A stretch of DNA of 64,000 nt. It comes from Pedobacter sp. ok626 (GTDB taxonomy: Bacteria > Bacteroidota > Bacteroidia > Sphingobacteriales > Sphingobacteriaceae). Under the pieces are notes generated by a model, which was given only the letters and a program-made list of their open reading frames with translations, had not been told where the DNA came from and did not search any database. Below, one piece after another: positions 26,855 to 36,075 of this stretch (the first letter of the stretch is position 1; each line of letters starts with the position of its first letter). The translations under genes were made by a program, and so were the position numbers. The stretch covers positions 38,951 to 102,950 of the forward strand of contig NZ_FNEX01000023.1 of assembly GCF_900100435.1 (NCBI RefSeq), written 5' to 3'.

Positions 26855-27451
26855 TTAAAGAGGAAGATGTAAAGCGAATTCCTCAATTTCTGGTTTTATA
26901 CTTTGCAGGTAATCGATGTCATCAAAGCCATTCAACATATTGTCTTTTTTGTAAGGACTGATTTCAAAAGTCTCTTTTTCGCCTGATGCTAAAAGTGTAA
27001 TTGTTTGCTCAGGTAAGTTAACTTCCAGTTCAGTATTAGGATCAGCTGCAATTGCTTCGAAGATTTTTTCAGCAAACTCAGGACTAACCTGTACTGGTAA
27101 TACGCCAATGTTTAAGCAGTTGTTTCTAAAGATATCAGCGAAGAAGCTAGATACTACACATCTGAATCCGTAATCATAAACAGCCCATGCAGCGTGCTCT
27201 CTTGATGAACCAGAACCGAAGTTTTTGCCGCCAACTAGTATTTTACCACTATAGATAGGGTTATTTAATACGAAATCTTTTTTAGGAGTATTGTCCGGAT
27301 TGTATCTCCAATCGCGGAATAGGTTGTCACCAAATCCAACGCGTTCTGTAGCTTTTAAAAAGCGTGCAGGAATCAATTGGTCGGTATCCACGTTTTCTAT
27401 TGCAAGTGGAACCGCAGTGCTTGTAAGTATATTAAATTTATCGTAAGCCAT
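26855..27451 (-). CDS. leuD: 3-isopropylmalate dehydratase small subunit
   Basis: 198 residues, the swivel subunit that forms the isomerase with LeuC. Family features: VDTDQLIPARFLK near residue 22, GKNFGSGSSREHAAWAVYDYGFRCVVSSFFADIFRNNCLNIGVLPV. Length is normal. It starts 17 bp after the leuC stop. Confidence 0.96.
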   Translation of the reverse strand: MAYDKFNILTSTAVPLAIENVDTDQLIPARFLKATERVGFGDNLFRDWRYNPDNTPKKDFVLNNPIYSGKILVGGKNFGSGSSREHAAWAVYDYGFRCVVSSFFADIFRNNCLNIGVLPVQVSPEFAEKIFEAIAADPNTELEVNLPEQTITLLASGEKETFEISPYKKDNMLNGFDDIDYLQSIKPEIEEFALHLPL

Positions 27452-27468
27452 TTTAATCTTTTTTTGTG

Positions 27469-28884
27469 TTAGACAAGTTCTTCAACGTTCTCAATTAGTG
27501 TTCTAGGATCTGTAACCACGCCTGTAACAGCAGCAGCAGCAGCAACCAGGGGACTAGCCAGCATTGTTCTGGAACCAGGACCTTGTCTTCCTTCAAAGTT
27601 TCTGTTAGATGTACTTACCGCATATTTTCCAGCAGGTATTTTATCGTCGTTCATAGCTAAACAAGCCGAACAACCTGGTTGACGTAAAGTAAAGCCAGCT
27701 TCAGTTAAAATATCCAATAAACCTTCTTCTTTAATTTGTGCCTCAACGATATGTGATCCCGGAACCAACCAAGCTGTAACATTATCAGCTTTATGACGAC
27801 CTTTAACCAAGGAAGTAAATGCTCTGAAATCTTCAATACGACCATTTGTACAGCTACCCACAAAAACGAAATCTACTGGCTTACCAATCATAGAATCACC
27901 TTCAGAGAAGCCCATATAACCTAATGATTTTGCATAAGTTGCAGCACCACCTTCTACCTGGTCAGCATTTGGAATCTCATGAGAAATACCCATACCCATT
28001 CCAGGGTTTGTACCGTAAGTGATCATTGGCTCAATTGAAGAACCATCGAAAGTTAATTCTTTATCAAATACAGCGTCAGCATCAGTTTTTAAGGTTTTGT
28101 AATAAGCTAAAGCTTTATCCCATGCCTCGCCTTTAGGGCTAAACTCACGACCTTTTACATACTCGATGGTCGTCTCATCAGGGGCAATCATACCACCACG
28201 AGCCCCCATTTCAATACTCAAGTTACAAACCGTCATACGGCCTTCCATAGTCATGTTTTCAAAAACATCACCTGCATACTCCACAAAATAGCCAGTGGCA
28301 CCAGAAGTAGAAAGTTGAGAGATAATGAATAGGGCAACATCTTTAGGTGTAACACCTAAACCTAATTTGCCATTCACATTGATACGCATTTTTTTAGGCT
28401 TTGGCTGCATAATGCACTGTGTAGAAAGTACCATTTCTACCTCAGATGTACCAATACCAAAAGCAATAGCACCAAAAGCACCATGTGTAGAAGTATGTGA
28501 ATCACCGCAAACAATAGTAGCACCAGGTTGGGTAATACCATATTCCGGACCTACAACGTGTACAATACCATTCTTTTGGTGACCTAAGCCCCAGTGACTG
28601 ATACCATATTCATTGGAGTTCGATTCCAATGCTTTCAACTGGTTAGCCGAAAGTGGATCTGCAACTGGTAAATGTTGGTTAATTGTTGGCGTGTTGTGAT
28701 CTGCCGTAGCAAATGTACGCTCAGGATACAATACTTTAATCCCTCTGCTTTTTAAACCTAAAAAGGCAACAGGGCTGGTTACTTCGTGAATAAGATGGCG
28801 ATCAATAAAAAGCACATCAGGGCCACCTTCTATCTTACGTACGACGTGAGTGTCCCACACCTTATCAAATAATGTCTTGCTCAT
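27469..28884 (-). CDS. leuC: 3-isopropylmalate dehydratase large subunit
   Basis: 471 residues of the aconitase superfamily. The three iron-sulfur ligands are visible: the Cys in VCGDSHTSTHGAFGA-type first site region, FVGSCTNGRIEDFR and PGCSACLAMN. It ends with SNRNFEGRQGPGSRTMLASP, binding substrate. Together with LeuD it isomerises 2- to 3-isopropylmalate. Located 42 bp after leuA. Confidence 0.96.
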   Translation of the reverse strand: MSKTLFDKVWDTHVVRKIEGGPDVLFIDRHLIHEVTSPVAFLGLKSRGIKVLYPERTFATADHNTPTINQHLPVADPLSANQLKALESNSNEYGISHWGLGHQKNGIVHVVGPEYGITQPGATIVCGDSHTSTHGAFGAIAFGIGTSEVEMVLSTQCIMQPKPKKMRINVNGKLGLGVTPKDVALFIISQLSTSGATGYFVEYAGDVFENMTMEGRMTVCNLSIEMGARGGMIAPDETTIEYVKGREFSPKGEAWDKALAYYKTLKTDADAVFDKELTFDGSSIEPMITYGTNPGMGMGISHEIPNADQVEGGAATYAKSLGYMGFSEGDSMIGKPVDFVFVGSCTNGRIEDFRAFTSLVKGRHKADNVTAWLVPGSHIVEAQIKEEGLLDILTEAGFTLRQPGCSACLAMNDDKIPAGKYAVSTSNRNFEGRQGPGSRTMLASPLVAAAAAVTGVVTDPRTLIENVEELV

Positions 28885-28926
28885 TTTTTTCTTTTTTATT
28901 ATAAATTCATAGTTGTAAAATGATGG

Positions 28927-30090
28927 CTAAGCTAATTGCTGCTTGCCCATCATCAACAAAAGATCTTGGTCATTAATATCTAATTTACTATCTGCCACCG
29001 TAAGGAAGCGGTGGTATACTTCACTCAATTCCTCTTTGTTTAAGTTAAAACCTAAACGCTCTAAGTGGAATTTTAAAGCATGTCTGCCGCTACGTGCAGT
29101 CAACACAATACTTGCATCAGGGAAGCCTACATCCTCAGGACGGATAATCTCGTAATTCTCACGGTTTTTCAAGAAACCATCCTGGTGGATACCTGAGCTA
29201 TGTGCAAAGGCATTGCTACCCACAATCGCTTTATTAGGTTGTACTGGCATACGCATTTGCGAACTCACCATACGGCTTAATTCGTAAAAGTTTTTGGTGT
29301 TGATATTGGTATGCAAACCTAAAATCGCATGTGTTTTTAAAATCATCACGACTTCTTCAATCGAAGTATTTCCTGCACGCTCGCCGATACCATTGATGGT
29401 ACCTTCAATTTGACGCGCACCATTTTGCAAACCAGCAATTGAATTTGCAGTCGCCAAACCTAAATCGTTATGGCAATGTACAGATATGATTGCCTGATCA
29501 ATGTTTTTTACATTCTCTTTCAAAAACTTGATCTTGCTTCCATATTGATCTGGCAAGCAATAACCATTGGTATCTGGTATGTTTACTACAGTAGCACCTG
29601 CTGCAATAACCGCTTCTACCATTTGGGCAAGGAAACGAACATCAGCACGGCCAGCATCTTCTGCATAAAACTCAATATCCTCAACAGATTTTTTGGCGTA
29701 CTTTACGGCTTCAACTGCACGTTCAAGTATTTCTTCTCTGGTACTGTTAAATTTATGTTTAATGTGCATGTCAGACGAGCCGATACCTGTGTGTATACGC
29801 GGACGTTTGGCATACTGTAATGCAGCAACTGCCGAATCAATATCACCTTTATTTGCACGGGTTAATGCACAGATGATTGGTTCAGATACAGCTTTCGAAA
29901 GCTCTACAACACTTTGGAAATCGCCTGGACTCGAAATAGGAAATCCTGCTTCAATAACATCTACGCCGAGCGCTTCAAGTTCTTTAGCAATTTCTATTTT
30001 CTCGGGGGTCGTCAATTGGCAACCCGGCACTTGCTCCCCATCCCTTAAGGTGGTGTCAAATACATAAACTCTATTCGGATCGTGTAACAT
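28927..30090 (-). CDS. leuA: 2-isopropylmalate synthase, short form without regulatory domain
   Basis: 387 residues. The DRE-TIM barrel begins VYVFDTTLRDGEQVPGCQLTTPEK; the metal-binding HCHNDLGLATANSIAG and the GERAGNTSIEEVVM loop are intact. The protein stops at about 387 residues, so the about 120-residue leucine-binding C-terminal domain of the long LeuA form is missing. Feedback regulation by leucine is therefore not expected at this enzyme unless supplied by the paralogue at 25311-26828. First of the leuA-leuC-leuD series, 16 bp after the dual ATPase gene. Confidence 0.92.
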   Translation of the reverse strand: MLHDPNRVYVFDTTLRDGEQVPGCQLTTPEKIEIAKELEALGVDVIEAGFPISSPGDFQSVVELSKAVSEPIICALTRANKGDIDSAVAALQYAKRPRIHTGIGSSDMHIKHKFNSTREEILERAVEAVKYAKKSVEDIEFYAEDAGRADVRFLAQMVEAVIAAGATVVNIPDTNGYCLPDQYGSKIKFLKENVKNIDQAIISVHCHNDLGLATANSIAGLQNGARQIEGTINGIGERAGNTSIEEVVMILKTHAILGLHTNINTKNFYELSRMVSSQMRMPVQPNKAIVGSNAFAHSSGIHQDGFLKNRENYEIIRPEDVGFPDASIVLTARSGRHALKFHLERLGFNLNKEELSEVYHRFLTVADSKLDINDQDLLLMMGKQQLA

Positions 30091-30106
30091 AATTCTTAGT
30101 GTTTAA

Positions 30107-31615
30107 TTAGTATTCAAAATTTTCGACGTTCTCAATGCTTGCTTCATTCTCAACGTTTTCTAATATATTTTCTACGGATTTTACTGCTCCGTTTTCTAAT
30201 AAGATTCTCTTTTCAATGCAGGCTGGCAATTGCGATTCAAAGTGGCCAACATAAATTAGTGTTGTTCCATTTTTACACAATCCATCTACCAGTCTGTTAA
30301 AATGTTTTGTTTGTTGCTGGTCTAAACCTTGACAAGGTTCATCCAGGATCAATAGTTCCGGGTTTTTTACAATCGTTCTGGCCAACAAAGCCAGTCGCTG
30401 TTTGCCCAGAGGAAGTTCATTCATCAAGGTATTCTTGTATTCATCCAGACCGAAATAGCTAACCAACTCGTCCGTCTGTATTTTTTTAGAATATCCGGGA
30501 TCACAAAACAAGCCCGAACTATCATAAAATCCTGACATGATGCTTTGGAAAACTGTTGCCGAAGGGTCAAAATACCAATGTAATTCTGGAGATATTAAAC
30601 CGATACGTTCTTTAATCTCCCAAATGCTTTCCCCACTGCCTCTTTTGTTTCCAAACAAATGGAAATTATTGGCATAAGCCTGGGGATGATCCCCACAAAT
30701 CAAGCTTAATAAAGTGGATTTGCCCGAACCATTATGGCCTTGTAATACCCATTTTTCGCCAGCTTTAACTTCCCAGTTGATGTTTTTTAATACCCGCTTA
30801 TCACCATAGCTGACATTCACATCAATCATTTTGATGATCTCCGCTGAAGAAGAAGCAACTGTTGCCTCAGCTAAAAATGCTGGAACGGCTTGGTCCAATG
30901 TATCAAACTCATTCCCGGTACGCTCGTCTGCCGAAATTTCAACCAACTGACCTTCCTTAATCACCGCAAAGCGATTCAAGCATGAAGGCAATTCCTCGTC
31001 GTTGCTGATTAAAATCAACTGCGTTCCGGCTTCAGAAATTTCTTCTAATAAGGTGTTTAAGTTTTGGCGAGAAAGTGTATCTAAGCCATTGTAAGGGAGA
31101 TCCAATATCAATAGCTGCGGTTTTAACCATATGGCTTTAACCAATTGCAATTTTTTATGCTCGCCACTAGATAATTGGATAAGGGTGGAGTGTTTCAATT
31201 CCGAAAACCCTAATGCAGCTAAAATGCTATCTACTTCATTAAACTGAAGCGCATTTTTTTTGCCAAAGCTTTCTAACTCCGCTTTTACAGTCGCCGTAGT
31301 TTCTGTCGACTGCTTATTGTAGCGCTGTTGATAATAGAAGTTCGATTGCCCCTCTAAATCTTTAAACTGAAACCAGTTTGCCACATAATATACAGTTGCC
31401 GGTAAATTACTCTGAGCATTAAACTCAATTTTAATGTTCCCGTAACTGTGATCTACACCAGCAATTGCTTTTGCCAATGAAGTTTTGCCACTTCCGCTTG
31501 TTCCACATAATAACCAATTCTCATACCTGTTTATAGTCCAATTCAAATCCTGTAACACAGGTTTTTGCTGGTACTTCAAGTTAAGATTGGCGATATGGAC
31601 GACGGGTTGTGACAT
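30107..31615 (-). CDS. dual-domain ABC ATPase (ModF/YlmA-like) within the BCAA operon
   Basis: 502 residues with two nucleotide-binding domains in tandem and no membrane segment. Domain 1 has Walker A GTSGSGKT (about 37-44), signature LSSGEHKK and a Walker B LLILDLPYNGLD in which the catalytic Glu is replaced by Leu. Domain 2 has GHNGSGKS, a degenerate signature (ELPLGKQR, no SGG) and a normal LLILDEPCQGLD. One site may thus be hydrolytically silent. Relatives include ModF-type proteins of unclear role. It is located between ilvC and leuA, and no permease is near; a link to branched-chain amino acids is only positional. Confidence 0.85.
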   Translation of the reverse strand: MSQPVVHIANLNLKYQQKPVLQDLNWTINRYENWLLCGTSGSGKTSLAKAIAGVDHSYGNIKIEFNAQSNLPATVYYVANWFQFKDLEGQSNFYYQQRYNKQSTETTATVKAELESFGKKNALQFNEVDSILAALGFSELKHSTLIQLSSGEHKKLQLVKAIWLKPQLLILDLPYNGLDTLSRQNLNTLLEEISEAGTQLILISNDEELPSCLNRFAVIKEGQLVEISADERTGNEFDTLDQAVPAFLAEATVASSSAEIIKMIDVNVSYGDKRVLKNINWEVKAGEKWVLQGHNGSGKSTLLSLICGDHPQAYANNFHLFGNKRGSGESIWEIKERIGLISPELHWYFDPSATVFQSIMSGFYDSSGLFCDPGYSKKIQTDELVSYFGLDEYKNTLMNELPLGKQRLALLARTIVKNPELLILDEPCQGLDQQQTKHFNRLVDGLCKNGTTLIYVGHFESQLPACIEKRILLENGAVKSVENILENVENEASIENVENFEY

Positions 31616-31628
31616 TTTGTTGTTTTGT

Positions 31629-31662
31629 AATTAGCTGCACCTAAAAAAAGATGCAGCTAATT
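31629..31662 (-). promoter_or_regulatory. intercistronic hairpin between ilvC and the dual ATPase gene
   Basis: AATTAGCTGCA (31629-31639) and TGCAGCTAATT (31652-31662) are perfect complements with a 12-nt loop that, on the minus strand, holds the T run. No T run follows the stem, so it is more likely an RNA processing or stability element than a terminator. Confidence 0.55.
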
Positions 31663-31672
31663 ATTTTAATGT

Positions 31673-33154
31673 TTATGCTGTTTTAATAGATTTCATTGCA
31701 GTCATTGCTTTTCTCAGTTTGGTACCAATTACCTCAACTTCGTGTGTACGCAATGCTTCGTTTATGGCAATTAGTGTCCTGTTATCTACACCACCATCTT
31801 TACCTTCATTAAAGTTTTTACCTACTAAGTCAGTATCAACTTTAGTCATAAAATCAGCTAATAAAGGTTTACAAGCCTGGTCAAATAAATAGCAACCATA
31901 TTCAGCTGTATCAGAAATTACGCGGTTCATTTCAAACAATTTCTTACGTGCAATGGTATTTGCGATAAGTGGAGTTTCGTGTAACGACTCATAGTAAGCA
32001 GACTCTGGTTTGATACCAGCCTGAACCATTGTTTCGAAAGCCAATTCAACACCTGCTCTAACAAAAGCTACCATTAAAGTATAGTTGTCGAAATATTCTT
32101 GCTCAGCAATTTTAACATCACCAGCAGGAGTTTTCTCAAAAGCAGTTTCGCCAGTTGCAGCGCGCCATGCCAATAAGTTTTTATCACCAGCAGCCCAGTC
32201 AGCCATCATTGTGCTGCTAAACTCACCACTCATGATATCATCCTGATGTTTTTGGAACAATGGACGCATGATGTTTTTCAATTCTTCCGAAATTTCGAAA
32301 GCTTTAATTTTAGCAGGGTTACTCAATCTGTCCATCATACCGGTTACACCGCCATGTTTAAGGGCTTCAGTAATTACTTCAACACCATATTGAACCAATT
32401 TCGAAGCATAACCAGCGTCAATACCTTTTTCAACCATTTTGTCGAATGAAAGGATAGAACCAGTTTGCAATAAACCACATAAAATGGTTTGCTCACCCAT
32501 TAAATCAGATTTTACTTCAGCTACAAAAGATGATTTTAAAACACCAGCTCTATGACCGCCAGTTCCAACACAGTAAGCTTTCGCTTGTGCCAAACCTTTT
32601 CCTTCCGGATCATTCTCAGGGTGTACAGCAATTAGAGTAGGTACACCAAATCCTCTTACATATTCAGCTCTAACTTCACTTCCTGGACATTTTGGCGCAA
32701 CCATGATCACCGTAATGTCTTTACGGATTTGCATGCCTTCTTCAACAATGTTGAAACCATGAGAGTACAATAACGTAGCGCCTTTTTTCATCAAAGGCAT
32801 AATTGCAGTTACTACAGCAGTATGTTGTTTATCAGGAGTAAGGTTGATTACAACATCAGCAGTTGGAATCAATTCTTCGTAAGTACCTACAGTAAAGTTG
32901 TTATCTGTAGCATTTTTCCATGAATCTCTTTTGCCTTCGATAGCTGCTGCACGCAAAGTATAAGAAACATCTAAACCACTATCTCTTAAATTTAAACCCT
33001 GGTTTAAGCCTTGTGCACCACAGCCTACAATTACCAGTTTTTTTCCTTTCAATACATTTACACCATCTAGAAATTCAGCGCTGTCCATGAAGTCGCAAAC
33101 GCCCAATTGGTTCAGTTGTTCTCTAAGAGGTAATGTGTTAAAGTAATTTGACAT
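31673..33154 (-). CDS. ilvC: ketol-acid reductoisomerase, class II (long form)
   Basis: 493 residues, the length of the long plant/enterobacterial class (short forms are about 330). Converts acetolactate and acetohydroxybutyrate to the dihydroxy acids using NADPH and Mg2+. The Rossmann motif is KKLVIVGCGAQGLNQGLNLRDSGLDV (about 34-60), followed by MVAPKCPGSEVRAEYVRGFGVPTLIAVH and duplicated knotted helical domains with E-rich metal sites (EVKSDLMGEQTILCG). Start ATG at 33154; 40 bp after the DinB-like gene. Confidence 0.96.
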   Translation of the reverse strand: MSNYFNTLPLREQLNQLGVCDFMDSAEFLDGVNVLKGKKLVIVGCGAQGLNQGLNLRDSGLDVSYTLRAAAIEGKRDSWKNATDNNFTVGTYEELIPTADVVINLTPDKQHTAVVTAIMPLMKKGATLLYSHGFNIVEEGMQIRKDITVIMVAPKCPGSEVRAEYVRGFGVPTLIAVHPENDPEGKGLAQAKAYCVGTGGHRAGVLKSSFVAEVKSDLMGEQTILCGLLQTGSILSFDKMVEKGIDAGYASKLVQYGVEVITEALKHGGVTGMMDRLSNPAKIKAFEISEELKNIMRPLFQKHQDDIMSGEFSSTMMADWAAGDKNLLAWRAATGETAFEKTPAGDVKIAEQEYFDNYTLMVAFVRAGVELAFETMVQAGIKPESAYYESLHETPLIANTIARKKLFEMNRVISDTAEYGCYLFDQACKPLLADFMTKVDTDLVGKNFNEGKDGGVDNRTLIAINEALRTHEVEVIGTKLRKAMTAMKSIKTA

Positions 33155-33194
33155 CTTTTTTATTGTTTTAGATTTTTTAAGGTTCGTTTTATTT

Positions 33195-33662
33195 TTATTT
33201 ATTGGTACTGATCACTTTTTTAATTGCCGAAGCGATTCCATAATGCAGTGCATCATGTACTACAAAGAATTGAACAGCCTCAGCATTGCTTTTTATTTCT
33301 ACACCATAATTGGTCTTAAAGGCATTGTAAGTGCTAAACTTATTGCTGTTCAAATCTTCCTCCAGCTGATTGATGGTACTACGCATCAATTCTTTTAGGG
33401 TATTGATTTCTTCAGCATCGACAAACTTTTCAGGTTTGGTTCCTTTTGTGTAAGGCAGTATATGCTGCTTTTCAATTACAGGCTCAACATTGGCCAGTCG
33501 GTAACATAAACCCTGCTGACTGGAAACGATGTGTCCGAAATTCCAAATGATATTGTTGTTAAAACCTGCCGGAATTTCGTTCAGCTCTTCAACAGTTGAA
33601 GTTTCGATCAACTTGATGAAGTTCTCGCGCGTTTGTCTGGTAATATTTAAAAGGTATTCCAT
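33195..33662 (-). CDS. DinB-family protein in the BCAA operon
   Basis: 155 residues forming a four-helix DinB/YfiT-type protein. The expected metal-binding His residues are in IIWNFGHIVSSQQG (His about 48) and VHDALHYGIASAI (two His near 134 and 138). The family includes thiol transferases and many proteins without assigned role. It is placed between ilvN (9 bp downstream of its stop) and ilvC (40 bp), so it is almost certainly cotranscribed with the pathway genes, although no step in the pathway needs it. Confidence 0.85.
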   Translation of the reverse strand: MEYLLNITRQTRENFIKLIETSTVEELNEIPAGFNNNIIWNFGHIVSSQQGLCYRLANVEPVIEKQHILPYTKGTKPEKFVDAEEINTLKELMRSTINQLEEDLNSNKFSTYNAFKTNYGVEIKSNAEAVQFFVVHDALHYGIASAIKKVISTNK

Positions 33663-33671
33663 CTTAAAAGC

Positions 33672-34289
33672 TTACATGCTAAATACATTCTTTTCTTTGT
33701 CCAGGAATTCGTTTTCAATCACGTCTTGTCCTGGTTCTCTGCGTTCAAACTCTCTCAGTTTAGCATTAAAGCCTTCGCTGTCTTTGATGATCGCAACTCT
33801 GGCACTTCTTACAAATTCTATCAGCCCATAAGGTTGTAAAACTTCAATCAGTTTATCGGTTTCTTCTCTGTGTCCAGTTGCCTCAAATACGGTGTAATCT
33901 TTACGGATCACTACCGCGCGAGCACCATACTCACGAAGCAATCGCTCTACCGGAGCACGTTCTGCAACGATATCTGTTGGCACTTTATAAAGGGCAAGTT
34001 CTTGCCAGATGATGTCTTCGTTGGTATTGTAATATACTTTTAACACCTCAACTTGTTTTTCTATCTGACGGCAAAGCTTACGTACTACTTCTTCCGTTTC
34101 GTGAATCACGATATTGAAGCGGTGAATGTGCTCAATCTCAGAAGGGGAGGTGTTTAAACTTTCTATATTAATTTTTCTTCTTGAAAATATAATGGCAATA
34201 CGATTTAATATACCGATCTGATTTTCGGTGTATGCAGTAATCGTAAATTCCTGTTTTCCATTTAATTCTATATCCTGCGAATTGCTCAT
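33672..34289 (-). CDS. ilvN: acetolactate synthase small (regulatory) subunit
   Basis: 205 residues. An N-terminal ACT domain (FTITAYTENQIGILNRIAIIFSRRKINIESL, about 14-44) binds valine and controls IlvB; a second ALS C-terminal domain follows (VRKDYTVFEATGHREETDKLIEVLQPYGLIEFVRSARVAI). Length is between short and long forms and normal for Bacteroidota. It starts 9 bp after ilvB. Confidence 0.94.
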   Translation of the reverse strand: MSNSQDIELNGKQEFTITAYTENQIGILNRIAIIFSRRKINIESLNTSPSEIEHIHRFNIVIHETEEVVRKLCRQIEKQVEVLKVYYNTNEDIIWQELALYKVPTDIVAERAPVERLLREYGARAVVIRKDYTVFEATGHREETDKLIEVLQPYGLIEFVRSARVAIIKDSEGFNAKLREFERREPGQDVIENEFLDKEKNVFSM

Positions 34290-34298
34290 GGTCTTTAA

Positions 34299-36038
34299 TT
34301 ATTTAAGTCTGATTTCACTAACACTGCTACCTTGGGGAACCATAGGGAATACGTTGTGTTCCTGGGCAACCATTACTTCTAAAAGGTACGAGCCTTTATG
34401 GTTCAACATATCTGTCAAAGCACCAACTAAGTCCTCACGCTCGGAGATTTTTCTACCGGCGATGTAATAAGAATCAGCCAGTTTCACAAAATCCGGACTG
34501 GTGATGTCCACAAACGAATAACGCTTCTCGTGGAACAATTGCTGCCATTGGCGAACCATACCCAGGAACCTGTTGTTCAGGATCATGATCTTTACATCTA
34601 CGCCGCTCTGCATAATGGTACCTAATTCCTGTAAGGTCATCTGGAAACCACCATCACCGATTACCGCAACAACGGTACGGTCAGGTGCACCAAACTTAGC
34701 CCCAATAGCTGCCGGTAAACCAAAACCCATAGTTCCTAAGCCGCCACTAGTAATATTGCTTCTGGTGTGGTTAAACTTGGCATAACGACAAGTTACCATC
34801 TGGTGTTGACCAACGTCGGTTACAACAACAGCTTCACCTTTTGTGATTTCATTCAATTGGTTAATTACCTCACCCATGGTCAACTCTCCAGTTCCAGGAT
34901 GTAATTCATTTTGAATGACAACTTCCTGTTCTGTTTTGTCGAAAGCCCTGAATTCGGCTAACCATTCTGTATGTGTTTTTTCCTCAACTAATGCAGTTAA
35001 AAGCGGTAAAGTCTCTTTACAATCTCCCCAAACAGGAACATCAGCTTTAACATTTTTATCAATCTCAGCAGGATCAATATCCAAATGGATTACTTTAGCT
35101 TGCTTGGCATATTTATCTAAACGACCAGTTACACGGTCATCAAAACGCATACCTATAGCAATCAGCACATCGCAGGCATTGGTTTGTACGTTAGGACCGT
35201 AGTTACCATGCATACCCAACATACCCACATTTAAAGGGTGATCGGTTGCAATTGCACCAGCGCCTAAAATTGTCCATGCTGCCGGAATACCTGTTTTCTC
35301 TACAAAAGCTTTGAATTCCTGCTCAGCACTACCCAATGAAACACCTTGTCCAAATAATATAAAAGGTTTCTTTGCCGAATTGATTAACTCAGCAGCCTGC
35401 TGTATATATTCTTTTCTGATCAAAGGTTTCGGGCGGTAGCTACGGATGTGATCGCAAGGGGTATAGCCCTCGTAATCGAACATTTGCAACTGTGCATTTT
35501 TGGTGATGTCAATCAATACAGGTCCCGGTCTGCCACTGCGTGCAATGTAGAAGGCTTTAGCCAATACACTTGGAATTTCTGTAGCATCAGTGATCTGGTA
35601 GTTCCATTTGGTTACCGGAGTAGTGATGTTGATCACATCAGTTTCCTGGAAAGCATCAGTTCCTAACAGGTGTGCATAAACCTGTCCGGTAATACAAACC
35701 ATAGGCGTGCTGTCTATCTGGGCATCTGCCAGACCTGTAACCAGGTTGGTGGCGCCCGGACCGCTGGTACCGAATACTACACCAACTTTTCCAGATGTAC
35801 GTGCATAACCTTGACCGGCATGTGTGCCGCCTTGTTCGTGACGTACCAGGATATGTTTTAATTTATCTTTATAATCGTATAATGCATCATAAATTGGCAT
35901 GATTGCACCGCCAGGATAGCCAAAAATGGTATCCGTACCTTCGGCAATTAATCCTTCCAATAAAGCTACCGAACCAGAAATGTTTACGGTTTTCTTCGGT
36001 TCTGCTAAGGTGGTTGCTTCCTCTTGTGCTGTATTCAT
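34299..36038 (-). CDS. ilvB: acetolactate synthase large (catalytic) subunit
   Basis: 579 residues from the ATG at 36038 (MNTAQEEA), which follows an AT-rich AAAAATAAAACA leader; in-frame ATGs at 36083 and 36116 would overlap ilvD and add non-conserved residues. ThDP enzyme making acetolactate or acetohydroxybutyrate. The activating Glu is in LVRHEQGGTHAGQGYAR, the ThDP-Mg site is GDGGFQMTLQELGTIMQSGVDVKIMILNN and the FAD-binding middle domain contains GMLGMHGNYGPN. It lies 37 bp after ilvD. Confidence 0.95.
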   Translation of the reverse strand: MNTAQEEATTLAEPKKTVNISGSVALLEGLIAEGTDTIFGYPGGAIMPIYDALYDYKDKLKHILVRHEQGGTHAGQGYARTSGKVGVVFGTSGPGATNLVTGLADAQIDSTPMVCITGQVYAHLLGTDAFQETDVINITTPVTKWNYQITDATEIPSVLAKAFYIARSGRPGPVLIDITKNAQLQMFDYEGYTPCDHIRSYRPKPLIRKEYIQQAAELINSAKKPFILFGQGVSLGSAEQEFKAFVEKTGIPAAWTILGAGAIATDHPLNVGMLGMHGNYGPNVQTNACDVLIAIGMRFDDRVTGRLDKYAKQAKVIHLDIDPAEIDKNVKADVPVWGDCKETLPLLTALVEEKTHTEWLAEFRAFDKTEQEVVIQNELHPGTGELTMGEVINQLNEITKGEAVVVTDVGQHQMVTCRYAKFNHTRSNITSGGLGTMGFGLPAAIGAKFGAPDRTVVAVIGDGGFQMTLQELGTIMQSGVDVKIMILNNRFLGMVRQWQQLFHEKRYSFVDITSPDFVKLADSYYIAGRKISEREDLVGALTDMLNHKGSYLLEVMVAQEHNVFPMVPQGSSVSEIRLK

Positions 36039-36075
36039 TGTTTTATTTTTAGGTAATGAGGTTCTTAAATTGGTT

